Shown one piece after another: positions 1-8,300 of a stretch of DNA of 64,000 nucleotides. The position numbers were made by a program, and so were the translations under genes. Source of the DNA: CATOSP01 sp034422355 (lineage in GTDB: Bacteria; Chloroflexota; Dehalococcoidia; Lucifugimonadales; UBA3495); the NCBI GenBank assembly GCA_034422355.1, contig DAOUJS010000046.1, positions 1-64,000 on the forward strand, written 5' to 3'. Position 1 is the stretch's first letter, and each line of letters begins with the position of its first letter. A model generated the notes under the pieces. The model was given only the letters and a program-made list of their open reading frames with translations. It was not told where the DNA came from and did no database searches.

Positions 1-1031
1 CGGCACAGCGCCAGCAACCGCTCCTCCAGCGCCAACTGTCCCTGGGATGGAGGGCGTCCCCCGGCCGCCGCCCATTCCCGGCCTTTGGCGTAAAGCCGTT
101 GCACTCCCGATGCCCACCGGGCCAGCCCGGCGTCTTCCGGGTGCAACTCCTGCAGCGCGTGAATGTCCCGCAGCAGGTGGACCCAACACCTCTGCTTGAG
201 TCCGGGGTAGTGGTGGTAAGCTGCGTAGAAGTCACTCACCAGAACCCCGCCAAACTCCCCTCCCAGGACCTCGTCCACCACCTCCCCGCTCCGGCCCCGG
301 CGCAGGAAGAACCGCTCCCCAGGCGTGCTGAAAGTCCAGACGTAGCCGTTTCTCCCGTCCTCCCGCCAACCCGTCTCATCAGCGTGGACCACCGGGCTGG
401 AACGGATGCGCTCCAGGATCTGGCCCGCTTCCCGTCCTCCCTGCCGGGCAACCTGGTGCATAGCCCGGACGATGGCTCCAACGCTCAGTTTCAACTGATG
501 AAACACTCGCAGATACCATTGGATGGTCCTCAGGGGCAGCCGTCCCTCTTCCCGCAGGGTCGCCATCAGGCTCACCAGGTTGATTCCAAGACGTTGGCGG
601 CCCGCGGCCAGACCTTGCAGAGGGTCCTGGGGCAGCCGCCGCTTCCGGCACAAGGGACATGTCCGGGCTATGAATACGTGCTCTGTGACTTCCGCCGGGG
701 CTGCCGGAATGTCTATGACTTCCCGGGTCCGCTGCACCCAGCCCCCGGCGAGAGCGGTATGGCATTCGGGGCAAGACTCCGGGGCGTGGACCATCCGCCC
801 GGTGGGTTCCATCCGCAACCGGGCGAAGCCGTGGGGCCGCTTCTTGCGCGGCTTCTTTTCGTCCGCCGCCGGCTTCTTGCGCCTGGCGGCCGGCTTATGC
901 CCCGGCATCCGGGCCCCCGGCCCGCCACCGGACAGCCGGGCTTCCAGGCTCTCGACTCGCTGTCTCAGTTCCGCGATAATCTCCAGCAGGGTTTCCCGGC
1001 TCGCTTGGTTCAGGTCCACTTCCCTTTCCAT
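1..1031 (-). CDS. IS66 family transposase (3' end outside window)
   Basis: The minus-strand frame is open from an ATG at 1031 to the window edge, giving 343 codons without a stop. Order of parts: a coiled-coil leader (about residues 10-34), a Lys/Arg-rich linker, the IS66 zinc-binding domain with Cys87/Cys90 (CPEC) and Cys125/Cys128 (CPLC), then the DDE catalytic core. The first two catalytic aspartates are visible: D218 in HADETGW and D267 in VSDFYAAY. The final Glu would lie beyond position 1. It catalyses cut-and-paste transposition of IS66-type elements. No stop or frameshift interrupts the part seen, so the gene may be intact. It is divergent from rpsU. Confidence 0.9.
   Translation of the reverse strand, partial: MEREVDLNQASRETLLEIIAELRQRVESLEARLSGGGPGARMPGHKPAARRKKPAADEKKPRKKRPHGFARLRMEPTGRMVHAPESCPECHTALAGGWVQRTREVIDIPAAPAEVTEHVFIARTCPLCRKRRLPQDPLQGLAAGRQRLGINLVSLMATLREEGRLPLRTIQWYLRVFHQLKLSVGAIVRAMHQVARQGGREAGQILERIRSSPVVHADETGWREDGRNGYVWTFSTPGERFFLRRGRSGEVVDEVLGGEFGGVLVSDFYAAYHHYPGLKQRCWVHLLRDIHALQELHPEDAGLARWASGVQRLYAKGREWAAAGGRPPSQGQLALEERLLALC
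1..1031 (-). mobile_element. IS66-type insertion sequence, partial
   Basis: Only the transposase portion of the element is inside the window. The 1032-1204 spacer should contain the element end, but I could not recognise a convincing terminal inverted repeat there, so the outer boundary is left at the transposase start. The accessory TnpA/TnpB genes of classical IS66 would not be expected on this side. Confidence 0.6.
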
Positions 1032-1142
1032 AGCTCTCTTATGCCACAACCGTGCCCCCAACGCCAGCCTTTTTCAGAGACAAGCCAACTTTCAGTCATT
1101 TCACCTCATCAACTCTGAACAGTTACGACAATTGCCTCAAGG

Positions 1143-1170
1143 TTGCCCGCAGGTACGGGCTGTGTTAAAT
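1143..1170 (+). promoter_or_regulatory. putative sigma70 promoter of rpsU
   Basis: A -35-like TTGCCC (1143-1148) and a -10-like TTAAAT (1165-1170) are separated by 16 bases, about 35 bases ahead of rpsU. The -10 lies at the edge of an inverted repeat TGTGTT/AACACA (1161-1166 and 1178-1183), which could be an operator or part of the IS end. Confidence 0.4.
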
Positions 1171-1204
1171 TTAGGTCAACACATCCTGAATTGAGGTGAG
1201 TTGA

Positions 1205-1393
1205 ATGGCGTATGTGACCCCACGTGAGGGAGAGAACCCCGAGAGCCTGGTCAATCGCTTCAGGGCCTCGGTGCAGCACTCGGGCATCCTGCGGGAGTTG
1301 AAGGATCGGCGGTTCTTCCGCTCCAAGGCGCAGAAGGAACGGCTGGCCGCCCAGCGGGCCGCCCGCCGTCGCCGCCGCCAGCACCGGCGATAA
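1205..1393 (+). CDS. rpsU: 30S ribosomal protein bS21
   Basis: This 62-residue basic protein matches bS21 in length and layout: an N-terminal strand followed by helices with the family pattern around ESLVNRFRASVQHSGILREL and a C-terminal Arg-rich tail ending in a run of arginines. It is a small-subunit ribosomal protein near the mRNA exit and anti-Shine-Dalgarno region, involved in initiation. An AGGTGAG-type ribosome binding site lies just before the ATG. It is a single gene between the IS66 transposase and a hairpin at 1469-1499. Confidence 0.93.
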   Translation: MAYVTPREGENPESLVNRFRASVQHSGILRELKDRRFFRSKAQKERLAAQRAARRRRRQHRR

Positions 1394-1468
1394 ACCTTCC
1401 GTCTCCCCAGTCCGTTTCCCTTCCTGGCGGGGGAACCGTCTAAGGGGAAAACGGGTTCGTGACTTTAC

Positions 1469-1499
1469 GAAGCCCCATTCTGTTAAAGGATGGGGCTTC
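1469..1499. terminator. hairpin between convergent rpsU and MBL genes
   Basis: A perfect 9-bp stem, GAAGCCCCA (1469-1477) with TGGGGCTTC (1491-1499), sits between two convergent genes. There is no strong T-run on either side, so termination is inferred from position and stem strength. Confidence 0.55.
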
Positions 1500-1503
1500 C
1501 GCG

Positions 1504-2364
1504 TTACAGAGGGATGCGCATTAGCTCCTCGGAGAAGATCAGTTGCCCATCATAGATGCGGCGGATGTCTCCGATCCCCTTCTTCATCGGACCGTGCCCG
1601 GACAGGTGCGGGCCGATATGCACCAGCACCAGCTTGGCAACCCCCGCCTCCTGGGCCATGCGGGCCGCTCCGAGGGTGCCGCACTGTCCGCCCGCCTCAC
1701 CGTTCTCATCCATGACCTCCTGGTCGTCCCAGCACATGCACAGCATCATGTCCGCTCCCCGGGCCAGTTCCGTCACGGTGTCGCAGGGCTGGGTGTCACC
1801 CGTGAACACGATGCTCCCCTCCGCGGTGTCAACCCTGTACGCTAGTGAGTCCAGCCAGGGCTGGACATGCTCGGCATGGGCCGATGTCACGCTCCACGCG
1901 GCTCCCCTATGCACCGGGCCGGGGGCAACGTCCCTGGCGCTGACCGAGGGAGGCTTCCGGGGGAGCGTCCCGCCCCGGTTGACGTGGACCCGCTGGCTGA
2001 GGGGGTGGTTCACGCGGGCCATCCAGTCGTGGGTGAAGACGCCGTTCTCCCCGATGATACCGTCGGTGATCTTTTCCGTCAGCGTGGGGCCGAACACATG
2101 AAGCTGGTTCTCCCTGCCGATGCTCTGGTCCCAACGGCAGAGGAGGAAGCACGGATAGTCGATGTCGTGGTCGAAGTGATGGTGGGTGAAGAAGAGGTAA
2201 TCGACCTGGGTGGGGAACAGCCCAGCCTTGACCAGCTTGTGAGTGGCCGCCGGGCCGCAGTCGAACATGAGCAGGTCGTCCCCTACTTTCAGGACATGGG
2301 AACTGCCGAACCGGGCTGGAGTGGGGGTCGGAGTGCCTCCGCCGAGGACATAGATTTCTACCAT
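1504..2364 (-). CDS. MBL-fold metallo-hydrolase (RNase Z/arylsulfatase-like branch)
   Basis: The protein has 286 residues and a metallo-beta-lactamase fold. The metal-binding HxHxDH motif is at residues 61-66 (HHHFDH), a further metal-type histidine region at 163-166 (HAEH), the bridging aspartate at D190 in FTGDT, and a late VHIGPH histidine. This arrangement resembles the RNase Z/ElaC and small-molecule hydrolase branches rather than lactamases. The ATG at 2364 was chosen because AGGAGA precedes it; the frame extends upstream with a TTG but without support. No signal peptide, so it is cytosolic. The substrate cannot be told. Confidence 0.8.
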   Translation of the reverse strand: MVEIYVLGGGTPTPTPARFGSSHVLKVGDDLLMFDCGPAATHKLVKAGLFPTQVDYLFFTHHHFDHDIDYPCFLLCRWDQSIGRENQLHVFGPTLTEKITDGIIGENGVFTHDWMARVNHPLSQRVHVNRGGTLPRKPPSVSARDVAPGPVHRGAAWSVTSAHAEHVQPWLDSLAYRVDTAEGSIVFTGDTQPCDTVTELARGADMMLCMCWDDQEVMDENGEAGGQCGTLGAARMAQEAGVAKLVLVHIGPHLSGHGPMKKGIGDIRRIYDGQLIFSEELMRIPL

Positions 2365-2662
2365 ATTGTCTCCTGTAGATAGGCTTGGTATGCCGTGTTG
2401 TGGAAGGGTGTCTTTAGTCACATGACTGGGGGTTACGGGTGCTATTTTATGGGGAAACCTGCCCAAAGCCCTGGGTCATGCCGGGATTTCCAGCCCTGAG
2501 TCAATACGCCCCGGATGTCGACCTTAGACTCTCTGGCCATGCCCCGGGGTCTGGCAGGAAGGAGTTGAATCGCAAGCAGTAATCCCCAGGAAATTGCGAT
2601 GCTTAAGGACCGTCGCAGGCCATGATATTACATATTACGCTATTCGCTACCATATTGCGAGA

Positions 2663-2691
2663 TTGACAACCGAAAAAGACTCCAATATGAT
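2663..2691 (+). promoter_or_regulatory. sigma70 promoter of the Lrp-type regulator
   Basis: TTGACA (2663-2668), a 17-base spacer and TATGAT (2686-2691) make a near-consensus promoter about 45 bases before the regulator start. The rest of the 371-base gap (2365-2735) is noncoding; just upstream, 2630-2660 is AT-rich with repeated ATATTRC-like words that could be an autoregulatory Lrp site. Confidence 0.65.
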
Positions 2692-2735
2692 TGATTTTGT
2701 CACTCTTGGGCATAATTGTTGAGGAGTCAGGGCAA

Positions 2736-3176
2736 ATGGACGAACTGGACCGCAGAATCATCAGTCTGTTGCAGATGGATGGAAGGGCATCCAACGCCAA
2801 GATCGCGCGGGAAGTGGGCGTAAGCGAAGGAACAGTGCGCAGGCGGTTGCGGCGATTGATTCAAGAGGACGTGGTGAAAGTGATAGCGGTGCCCAATCTG
2901 GAGAAGCTTGGTTACGCCACCACAGCCCTCATCGGCCTGCAAACCGGTCCCGGCAAGTCCGACGCAGTGGCGGAATCCATCGCAAACTTGGATGAGGCCC
3001 ACTACGTGGCCATCACCACCGGCGCATACGACGTTTTCATCTGGGCCGGTCTGGAGTCGGCTGAGAGTCTGGGAACGTTTCTGCGCACCAAGGTGGGCAC
3101 CATAGACGGGGTCCAACGGACGGAGACATTCGTCAACCTGGCTATCAAGAAGCGTACATACGGCCTGGTCCTCTAG
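2736..3176 (+). CDS. Lrp/AsnC family transcriptional regulator
   Basis: The 146-residue protein has an N-terminal AsnC-type helix-turn-helix (residues about 3-45, MDELDRRII then AKIAREVGVSEGTVRRRL) and a C-terminal RAM/ligand-binding domain (about 60-140). Family members form octamers that bind amino acids or related effectors and regulate metabolism genes. The ATG at 2736 follows GAGGAG with good spacing; an earlier TTG in frame lies in the promoter. It stands alone, upstream of a ferredoxin gene with its own promoter. The target is unknown. Confidence 0.85.
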   Translation: MDELDRRIISLLQMDGRASNAKIAREVGVSEGTVRRRLRRLIQEDVVKVIAVPNLEKLGYATTALIGLQTGPGKSDAVAESIANLDEAHYVAITTGAYDVFIWAGLESAESLGTFLRTKVGTIDGVQRTETFVNLAIKKRTYGLVL

Positions 3177-3209
3177 GACTATATCCAAGTACCGCAAAAC
3201 CAAACGCTA

Positions 3210-3218
3210 TGCTATAAT
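3210..3218 (+). promoter_or_regulatory. extended -10 promoter of ferredoxin gene
   Basis: TGC followed by a consensus TATAAT (3213-3218) forms an extended -10 element. No clear -35 is seen. It lies about 80 bases before the ferredoxin ATG. Confidence 0.55.
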
Positions 3219-3300
3219 TTCCTGCGATAAGCGCCGGGGATAACGACTCAAACCGGCGCTGGCGTTCCCGAACCGCCAATTCCAGAAGGAGCGATCCAGA

Positions 3301-3570
3301 ATGACTTACATAATCACCGAACCGTGTGTTGGTCTGAAAGACTCGGCCTGTGTAGATGTATGTCCCGTTGACTGCATCTACACCCGAGAGGAAGACGAGA
3401 TGTACTACATCAGCCCGGATGAGTGCATCGACTGCGCCGCCTGCGAGCCTGTATGCCCTGTAACGGCCATCTTCGCTGAGGATGCGGTGCCGCCGGAATG
3501 GGCGCACTACATCCAAATGAACTACGACTATTTCAAGGACAAGGACCCCAACGAACTCATGCGCAAGTAG
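3301..3570 (+). CDS. fdxA: 7Fe ferredoxin (3Fe-4S/4Fe-4S)
   Basis: This 89-residue electron carrier has the seven-iron ferredoxin pattern: C9-x7-C17-x3-C21-P at the N terminus and C42-x2-C45-x2-C48-x3-C52-P in the second motif. By family rule C9, C17 and C52 bind the 3Fe-4S cluster, while C21, C42, C45 and C48 bind the 4Fe-4S cluster. Position 12, often a cysteine, is Leu here. The acidic C-terminal extension is typical of FdxA. A strong ribosome binding site (GAAGGAG) precedes the ATG. It is monocistronic, between its own promoter and a strong terminator. The redox partner is not evident. Confidence 0.9.
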   Translation: MTYIITEPCVGLKDSACVDVCPVDCIYTREEDEMYYISPDECIDCAACEPVCPVTAIFAEDAVPPEWAHYIQMNYDYFKDKDPNELMRK

Positions 3571-3600
3571 TCCCGGACCCAGGACCGCGGCACAGAGCAC

Positions 3601-3639
3601 GAAAAGACCTTTGAGGGCGCAGCCCTCAAAGGTCTTTTC
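3601..3639. terminator. strong bidirectional terminator
   Basis: A perfect 17-bp stem (AAAAGACCTTTGAGGGC at 3602-3618 with its complement at 3622-3638) with a 3-base loop carries A and T runs at its ends, so it can stop transcription from both the ferredoxin gene and the convergent chlorite-dismutase-like gene. Confidence 0.9.
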
Positions 3640-3658
3640 GTTGAGCGTAGACCAGCCC

Positions 3659-4360
3659 TTATCCCAGGTCGTCCAGGCAGTCCGCCAGGGGCTTGTTGAT
3701 GCAGGTGAAGATTGGGGTATCGCGTTCCGTGTATGGGCGGGCCTCAGACTCCCGCAGGTCGCTGACAAGGTCCAGGAAGTTCGCCGGGTCGTCGCTCTCG
3801 AACCCCAGCACGAATTCCTGGTCGTCGATACCGAATGAATAAGCAGTGCTGATCTTCACATCCGGGTAGCGGTGACCGATGGCGAAGTGCTCGCCCATGA
3901 GACGCTGGCGCTCCGCCAGCGGCAGTTGGTACCAATCATGGGTCTTGACGAATGGATAGAGGAAGAGGTACTTGCGGCCGATGATGCGCATGGTGCTGGA
4001 AGTTCCCTCTTGACCCTCGTGCCGGTGGGTGTCCACGTAAGGTGAACGACGGGTCATGGCTAGGTAGGAATGGGGAATTTCCAGGTATTTGCCTAGTTCC
4101 GTATGGTTGACGCGGGCCATCAGTTCATTGATGGGTTCCAGGTCGCGGGCAATCTTCCAGAGAGCAAAGTCCACATCTCCCCGTGTGCCGACCAAACTGT
4201 AGCTGGCCATAGTCACCCGGTCGGCGTACTCAGCTGCCACCTCGCAAAATTCCCGCTTGCTGTCGTTTCGGTCTCCTGGGGACAGTCGTCGCCACTCCGG
4301 GGCAACCTTGAAGAAAGAATACTTTACGAAGTCCCGTCTGCCTTCCTGGGCTGTGGACAT
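3659..4360 (-). CDS. chlorite dismutase family / coproheme decarboxylase-like (HemQ)
   Basis: The 233-residue protein matches the chlorite dismutase superfamily. The second half has the HemQ signature: Tyr135 in LYPF (the decarboxylation tyrosine in Firmicutes/Actinobacteria HemQ), the DWYQLP segment, and the proximal heme ligand region EH at residue 158 followed by IGHRY. HemQ converts coproheme III to heme b in the cytosol; true chlorite dismutases differ on the distal side. The HemQ-like motif makes heme synthesis the better guess. The ATG at 4360 follows GGGAGGG; the frame is open further upstream without support. No other heme genes are nearby. Confidence 0.75.
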   Translation of the reverse strand: MSTAQEGRRDFVKYSFFKVAPEWRRLSPGDRNDSKREFCEVAAEYADRVTMASYSLVGTRGDVDFALWKIARDLEPINELMARVNHTELGKYLEIPHSYLAMTRRSPYVDTHRHEGQEGTSSTMRIIGRKYLFLYPFVKTHDWYQLPLAERQRLMGEHFAIGHRYPDVKISTAYSFGIDDQEFVLGFESDDPANFLDLVSDLRESEARPYTERDTPIFTCINKPLADCLDDLG

Positions 4361-4484
4361 TGGCAACCCTCCCATGCAAGCGTATCTGTTAATCAATAAT
4401 ATCAACCCAGTTCCTGTGCGACAACGCATAGGTGTGAGATAGCGCCCCCGCATAGGCTGGGGAAGGCGGCTTATCACAATGCGG

Positions 4485-4512
4485 TTGCGGCGGTGACGCC
4501 AGGTGCTAAAAT
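4485..4512 (+). promoter_or_regulatory. promoter of NHL/PaREP1 genes
   Basis: TTGCGG (4485-4490), a 16-base spacer and TAAAAT (4507-4512) preceded by TGC (extended -10) lie about 40 bases ahead of the NHL-repeat gene. Confidence 0.55.
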
Positions 4513-4552
4513 TCACAGGGCTACCAGACGGAAGAACCGAAGAGGTGAGACC

Positions 4553-5503
4553 ATGGTCGAACTGGGAAGCGGAGAGTACACATACGAGGTGGCCGAGGGT
4601 TGGGGAACGCTGCCCGATGGGTGGTCCTTCAAGGAAGCGGCTGCTGTGGGTGTGGACTCCAACGACAACGTGTACGTGTTCAACCGGGGGGAGCACCCGA
4701 TGATCGTGTTCGACCGGGATGGCAACTTCCTCCGTTCCTGGGGCGAAGGCGTGTTTCCCAGGGCCCACGGCATCACCATGATGCCCGATGACACCATATT
4801 CTGCTCCGACGACGGCGATCACACCGTGCGGAAGTGTACCCTGGACGGCGAAGTCTTGTTCACCCTCGGCGTGAGCGGCAAGCCCGCTCCCTTTATGAGC
4901 GGCGACCCCTTCAACAGGTGTACCCACGTGGCAATGGACCCGGCCACCGGAGAGTTCTACGTCTCCGACGGCTACGGCAATGCCCGCGTACACAAGTATT
5001 CGCCCGATGGAAACCTGCTATTCTCCTGGGGCGAGCCGGGCACCGGGCCAGGCCAGTTCAACATCGCCCACAACGTCTGCACTGACAAGGACGGCTGGGT
5101 CTACGTGGCCGACCGGGAGAACCATCGCATCCAGGTGTTCGACAAGAACGGCAAGTTCGAGACTCAATGGATTAACATGGCCCGGCCCTGCGGACTATAC
5201 ATCGACAAGTCCGGCGACCAGCGGGTATATGTTGGGGAGCTGGGCGCAGCCATCGGAGCCAACGACCAAGCCTACGGTCTCGGCCCCAGAATCACCATTA
5301 TGGACATCCAGGGCAACGAACTGGTCCGGCTGGGCGATGGGCCTGAAGGTGAGGCCCCGGGGCAGTTCATCGCGCCCCACGGCGTCTGCATCGACTCCCG
5401 CGGCGACATCTACGTCGGAGAGGTCTCCTGGACGCACACCGGCAGTCACCTCAGCCCTCCACGTGAGGTCCGCTCCCTGCAAAAGCTGGTGAAGGAGGGA
5501 TAA
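4553..5503 (+). CDS. NHL-repeat six-bladed beta-propeller protein
   Basis: The 316-residue protein consists of repeated NHL-type blades with recurring units such as VYVADRENHRIQVFDKNGKF, FYVSDGYGNARVHKYSPDG and IYVGEVSW. Its overall resemblance is to the lyase part of peptidylglycine alpha-amidating enzymes, but no signal peptide is present. NHL propellers act as binding scaffolds or hydrolases/lyases, and the sequence alone does not decide. The ATG at 4553 has a GAGGTGAG ribosome binding site; an in-frame upstream GTG is less likely. A PaREP1-like gene starts 6 bases after its stop, so the two are probably co-transcribed. Confidence 0.8.
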   Translation: MVELGSGEYTYEVAEGWGTLPDGWSFKEAAAVGVDSNDNVYVFNRGEHPMIVFDRDGNFLRSWGEGVFPRAHGITMMPDDTIFCSDDGDHTVRKCTLDGEVLFTLGVSGKPAPFMSGDPFNRCTHVAMDPATGEFYVSDGYGNARVHKYSPDGNLLFSWGEPGTGPGQFNIAHNVCTDKDGWVYVADRENHRIQVFDKNGKFETQWINMARPCGLYIDKSGDQRVYVGELGAAIGANDQAYGLGPRITIMDIQGNELVRLGDGPEGEAPGQFIAPHGVCIDSRGDIYVGEVSWTHTGSHLSPPREVRSLQKLVKEG

Positions 5504-5509
5504 CGCAGT

Positions 5510-5911
5510 ATGGTGCAACCAAATGTTGCCGGACCTGACCCCAAGAGTGTGGAGGACTACCGGCAACAGGCCCGCGATTTCCTGGCCAAGAGTTGGGAGT
5601 ATCTGGATGGTGACGACTTGCACCAGGCGTCAGAGAAGGGATGGGGCGCGGCGGCATGGATGGCCAAGGCCGTCGCAGAGACTCAGGGATGGGAGTATGA
5701 ACGTCACGGACAGTTTAGCGTTGTGCTGAACAACGCGAGCATCTTAACCGGCGACGACCGTCTCCGCGGACTGCGCAGCATTGCCAACGAATTGCACGGG
5801 AACTTTTACACGCGGAAGCAGTTCTTGGATACCGAGATTGTCAGGAGGGATTTGGGCAGCATTGCGGAACTGCTGGACATACTAGAGCCGCTCACCCGGG
5901 CAAGTGGTTAG
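5510..5911 (+). CDS. PaREP1-like family protein
   Basis: This 133-residue helical protein carries the PaREP1-type core, GDDLHQASEKGWGAAAW (about residues 34-50), a GWE..RHGQF segment and the ELHGNFY motif near residue 103. The family was named from Pyrobaculum repeats and looks HEPN-like. Function is unknown; HEPN-type proteins are often RNases or nucleotidyltransferase partners. It follows the NHL gene by 6 bases. A second copy of the family (6712-7077) lies 0.8 kb away on the other strand, with the ComB-like gene between them. Confidence 0.65.
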   Translation: MVQPNVAGPDPKSVEDYRQQARDFLAKSWEYLDGDDLHQASEKGWGAAAWMAKAVAETQGWEYERHGQFSVVLNNASILTGDDRLRGLRSIANELHGNFYTRKQFLDTEIVRRDLGSIAELLDILEPLTRASG

Positions 5912-5988
5912 GAGTGGAAACAGTAATGCCAACCTTTCTGTAAGCACGGAGGCTACCCCCGACACTTCGCAGGAGTAGGAAGGTCTGA

Positions 5989-6681
5989 ATGGAAGTCCGC
6001 CTTGGCAGCCTGGTTCGAGACGCTGAAGAAGCCGGGGGCACCGTCATAATTATCGACGTGTTCCGGGCTTTTACCACCGCCGCAATCGCCTTTGACCACG
6101 GGGCAACCCGCATCACCCTGGTGGCCGAGGTGGAGGAAGCCCTGGAATTGCACCGCAAGGGAGCGGGAGACCTGGTCATGGGCGAGGTGGACGGGAAGCG
6201 CCCCGAGGGTTTCGACATGGGCAACTCGCCCTACGAGATTACGCCCGTGGAACTGGCGGGCAAATCCATCGTCCAGTCAACCCGGGCCGGTACGGTTGGC
6301 GTCGCCGCGGCCGCAAGGGCCGACACCATCTACCTCGGTTCCTTCGTCGTTGCCCAGGCCACCGTGGAGGCCATTCGCCGGGAGGACCCGGCGCTGGTGT
6401 CCATCATCGCAATGGGAGACCAGGGCCGGGTGCGTTCAGACGAGGACGAGCATTGCGCCCTGTACTTGCGCAACTTGCTGGAGGGACGCAACCCCGACCC
6501 GGCGGCGGTCCGCAGCCTCATCATGGCAGGCGGGGCCACACAGAAGTTCTTCGACGATTCCCAGCCCCAGTTCCACCCGGAAGACGTGGACCTAGCCCTG
6601 GAGGTGAACAGGTATCCCTTCGCCATGAAGGTCTCAAGGGAGAACGGGCTGCTGGTGGCGCGCAAGACGGCAATCGACTAG
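5989..6681 (+). CDS. comB: 2-phosphosulfolactate phosphatase-like protein (ComB family)
   Basis: The 230-residue protein fits the ComB family: VIIIDVFRAFTTA near residue 19, a GEVDGKRPEGFDMGNSPYEI block near residue 68, a QSTRAGTVG segment and a DEDEHCALYLRNLL block near residue 152. ComB is Mg-dependent and hydrolyses 2-phosphosulfolactate to sulfolactate, in methanogens as part of coenzyme M synthesis. Bacterial homologues outside methanogens mostly have unproven substrates. In a window with Sat/AprBA a sulfonate role is attractive but inferred. The ATG at 5989 has an AGGAGTAGGAAGG leader. It lies between two PaREP1-type genes. Confidence 0.8.
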   Translation: MEVRLGSLVRDAEEAGGTVIIIDVFRAFTTAAIAFDHGATRITLVAEVEEALELHRKGAGDLVMGEVDGKRPEGFDMGNSPYEITPVELAGKSIVQSTRAGTVGVAAAARADTIYLGSFVVAQATVEAIRREDPALVSIIAMGDQGRVRSDEDEHCALYLRNLLEGRNPDPAAVRSLIMAGGATQKFFDDSQPQFHPEDVDLALEVNRYPFAMKVSRENGLLVARKTAID

Positions 6682-6711
6682 AGGGGCTATTGAGTGCGAC
6701 CGTCAAGATAG

Positions 6712-7077
6712 TCAGGTTGCGGACTCCTCCACCATTCCCACAATCCGACGGACGAAACCTTGGACCATCGGCCGGTCGTGGACCAACTCGTCATCCTCCA
6801 TGAAGTCGTAGTAGAAGTTGGCATGAAACTTCCGGGCTACGGCATATCCCAAGGACAGAGAGGAGTCATTGTACTCTTCAGCGAGCCAGTCCACTGCCGC
6901 CGTTCGATGATCGTAATTGCCGAAACGCCAGCCCCGATGCCTGGCAATGGCCGTGGCCGCTTGTGACGCTGCGCCCCACAACTTCTCCGACCCCTGGATC
7001 GAGTCCCCTCTTGTGAACTCCTGATCAGAGAGTTACAGGAACTGCAACGCAGTCCGCGCGTGGCCTTCCGCAGTCAT
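6712..7077 (-). pseudogene. PaREP1-like gene with in-frame stop at codon 15
   Basis: From an ATG at 7077 (GGCAGGAA upstream) one frame reads 14 codons ending ALQFL, then TAA at 7035-7033, then continues in the same frame for 106 codons to the stop at 6712. The part after the stop has the PaREP1 core (RGDSIQGSEKLWGAA, then KFHANFY). It aligns without gaps to the neighbour at 5510 across the stop, with TAA opposite Ala, so the break is one nonsense change, not a frameshift. A shorter product could start at TTG 6981, but that would drop the conserved N-terminal helix. Sequencing error and readthrough remain possible. Confidence 0.7.
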
Positions 7078-7104
7078 TTCCTGCCTGGCGGTCACGCTCT
7101 CCAC

Positions 7105-8223
7105 TTACTGAAACCGCTGCGGGTCCAGTGCCTCCACTCCCGGCACTTCCGGGTTTTTCCCCAGGACGATGTCAGCCAGACCCTGTGTCATCCCGGAGCT
7201 CCAGAGGATGCCCTTACGTCCGGCCCCAGTGCCCACGTACAGGTTCTCCCACCCTGGCACTCTGCCCACGATAGGCATTCCGTCGGGAGACAAGGGGCGC
7301 AGGCAAGCCGTCTGCCGGACAAGTTGGGCGTCGGCCAGCGCGGGCGCCATGTCTAACAGATCGGCCATGATCTTGTCTCTGGCTTCACCGGTAGTCTCCT
7401 CGTCGAACCCTGCTTCTTCCTCTGTGGTGCCGGCCCAGATGAGGCCGTCCGGCTTGGAAGACACGTAGCTTCCCTTGTAGTAGATGGAAGACTTGACCTG
7501 GTGGCTGGGGTGTTGCAAACGGAGGATCTGGCCCTTTAGCGGCGTCACCGGGAGGGTCACGCCGCACCACTCGGAAGCCTGTCCGGTCCACGGTCCCATT
7601 GCCAGCACCACTGCCCCGGCATTGATCTGGCCACCATCTATCTGCACCGCTAGGCAGCGTCCGGCGTCCTTGACCAGACCCCGGGCCCTCCGCAGCGCCA
7701 TCTCCACTCCCAGCTTCTCCGCCGCCTGCGCTGCGGCGAGGGTGTAGCGGTAGGGTTCAACCGAACCCGAGTTTTCGGCGTACACGCCACCCAGGCAGTC
7801 GGGGTTTGCCTGGGGTTCTGCCTTGACTATATCCTCCGGGTCGAGCCATCTGGCATTGAAGGCCGGGATGTCTTTCTGCCATTCCAGACTTTTCTTGAAG
7901 TCGGTCGCTTGTTCTGGTTCGAGGGCGAGTTTGATCCTTGCTCCCAGCTCGAAAATGGGATCGACTCCGGAGGTCTCCTTCAACTCCGCAGAGAGGGAAA
8001 CATGGCGCTGGTGTGACCAGACGCTGAAGCCCAATAACGGGTCTGGAATCCCTGCACCGTCAAGGGCGCCCATTTCGCCGAAGGCAAACCCCGAGGCGTG
8101 GCTGCCCACAGAGTCGGCCTCCAGAATGGTAACCGTTGCTCCGCTCTTGGCCAGCAGATAGGCGGTCATGCAGCCGACGATGCCTCCGCCGACAACAACC
8201 ACGTCCCGCGCTGCGCTTGTCAC
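7105..8223 (-). CDS. FAD-dependent oxidoreductase (DAO/glycine oxidase type)
   Basis: The 372-residue protein has an N-terminal Rossmann FAD motif (VVVVGGGIVG, residues 8-17), an Asp/Glu that would bind ribose (ILEAD), a central substrate domain and a C-terminal FAD motif with RPLSPDGMPIVG and GTGAGRKGILWS. These are typical of D-amino-acid/glycine/sarcosine oxidases, which oxidise amines and reduce O2 or quinone. The GTG at 8223 is chosen because GGAGGG lies 6 bases before it; an ATG seven codons upstream would place that site inside the gene. It is monocistronic, next to a decayed toxin-antitoxin locus. The exact amine substrate is unknown. Confidence 0.85.
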   Translation of the reverse strand: MTSAARDVVVVGGGIVGCMTAYLLAKSGATVTILEADSVGSHASGFAFGEMGALDGAGIPDPLLGFSVWSHQRHVSLSAELKETSGVDPIFELGARIKLALEPEQATDFKKSLEWQKDIPAFNARWLDPEDIVKAEPQANPDCLGGVYAENSGSVEPYRYTLAAAQAAEKLGVEMALRRARGLVKDAGRCLAVQIDGGQINAGAVVLAMGPWTGQASEWCGVTLPVTPLKGQILRLQHPSHQVKSSIYYKGSYVSSKPDGLIWAGTTEEEAGFDEETTGEARDKIMADLLDMAPALADAQLVRQTACLRPLSPDGMPIVGRVPGWENLYVGTGAGRKGILWSSGMTQGLADIVLGKNPEVPGVEALDPQRFQ

Positions 8224-8300
8224 GATGGGCCCTCCTTCTAACATTGTCCTGCTAACTGTATCTTGGTCGGTATCTTGGCCGGTTAACGGAATAACCTGAC

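Noticed and set aside
99..1118. Long plus-strand frame over the first kilobase
   Set aside because: It is antisense to the IS66 transposase, whose zinc and catalytic motifs are clear on the minus strand.
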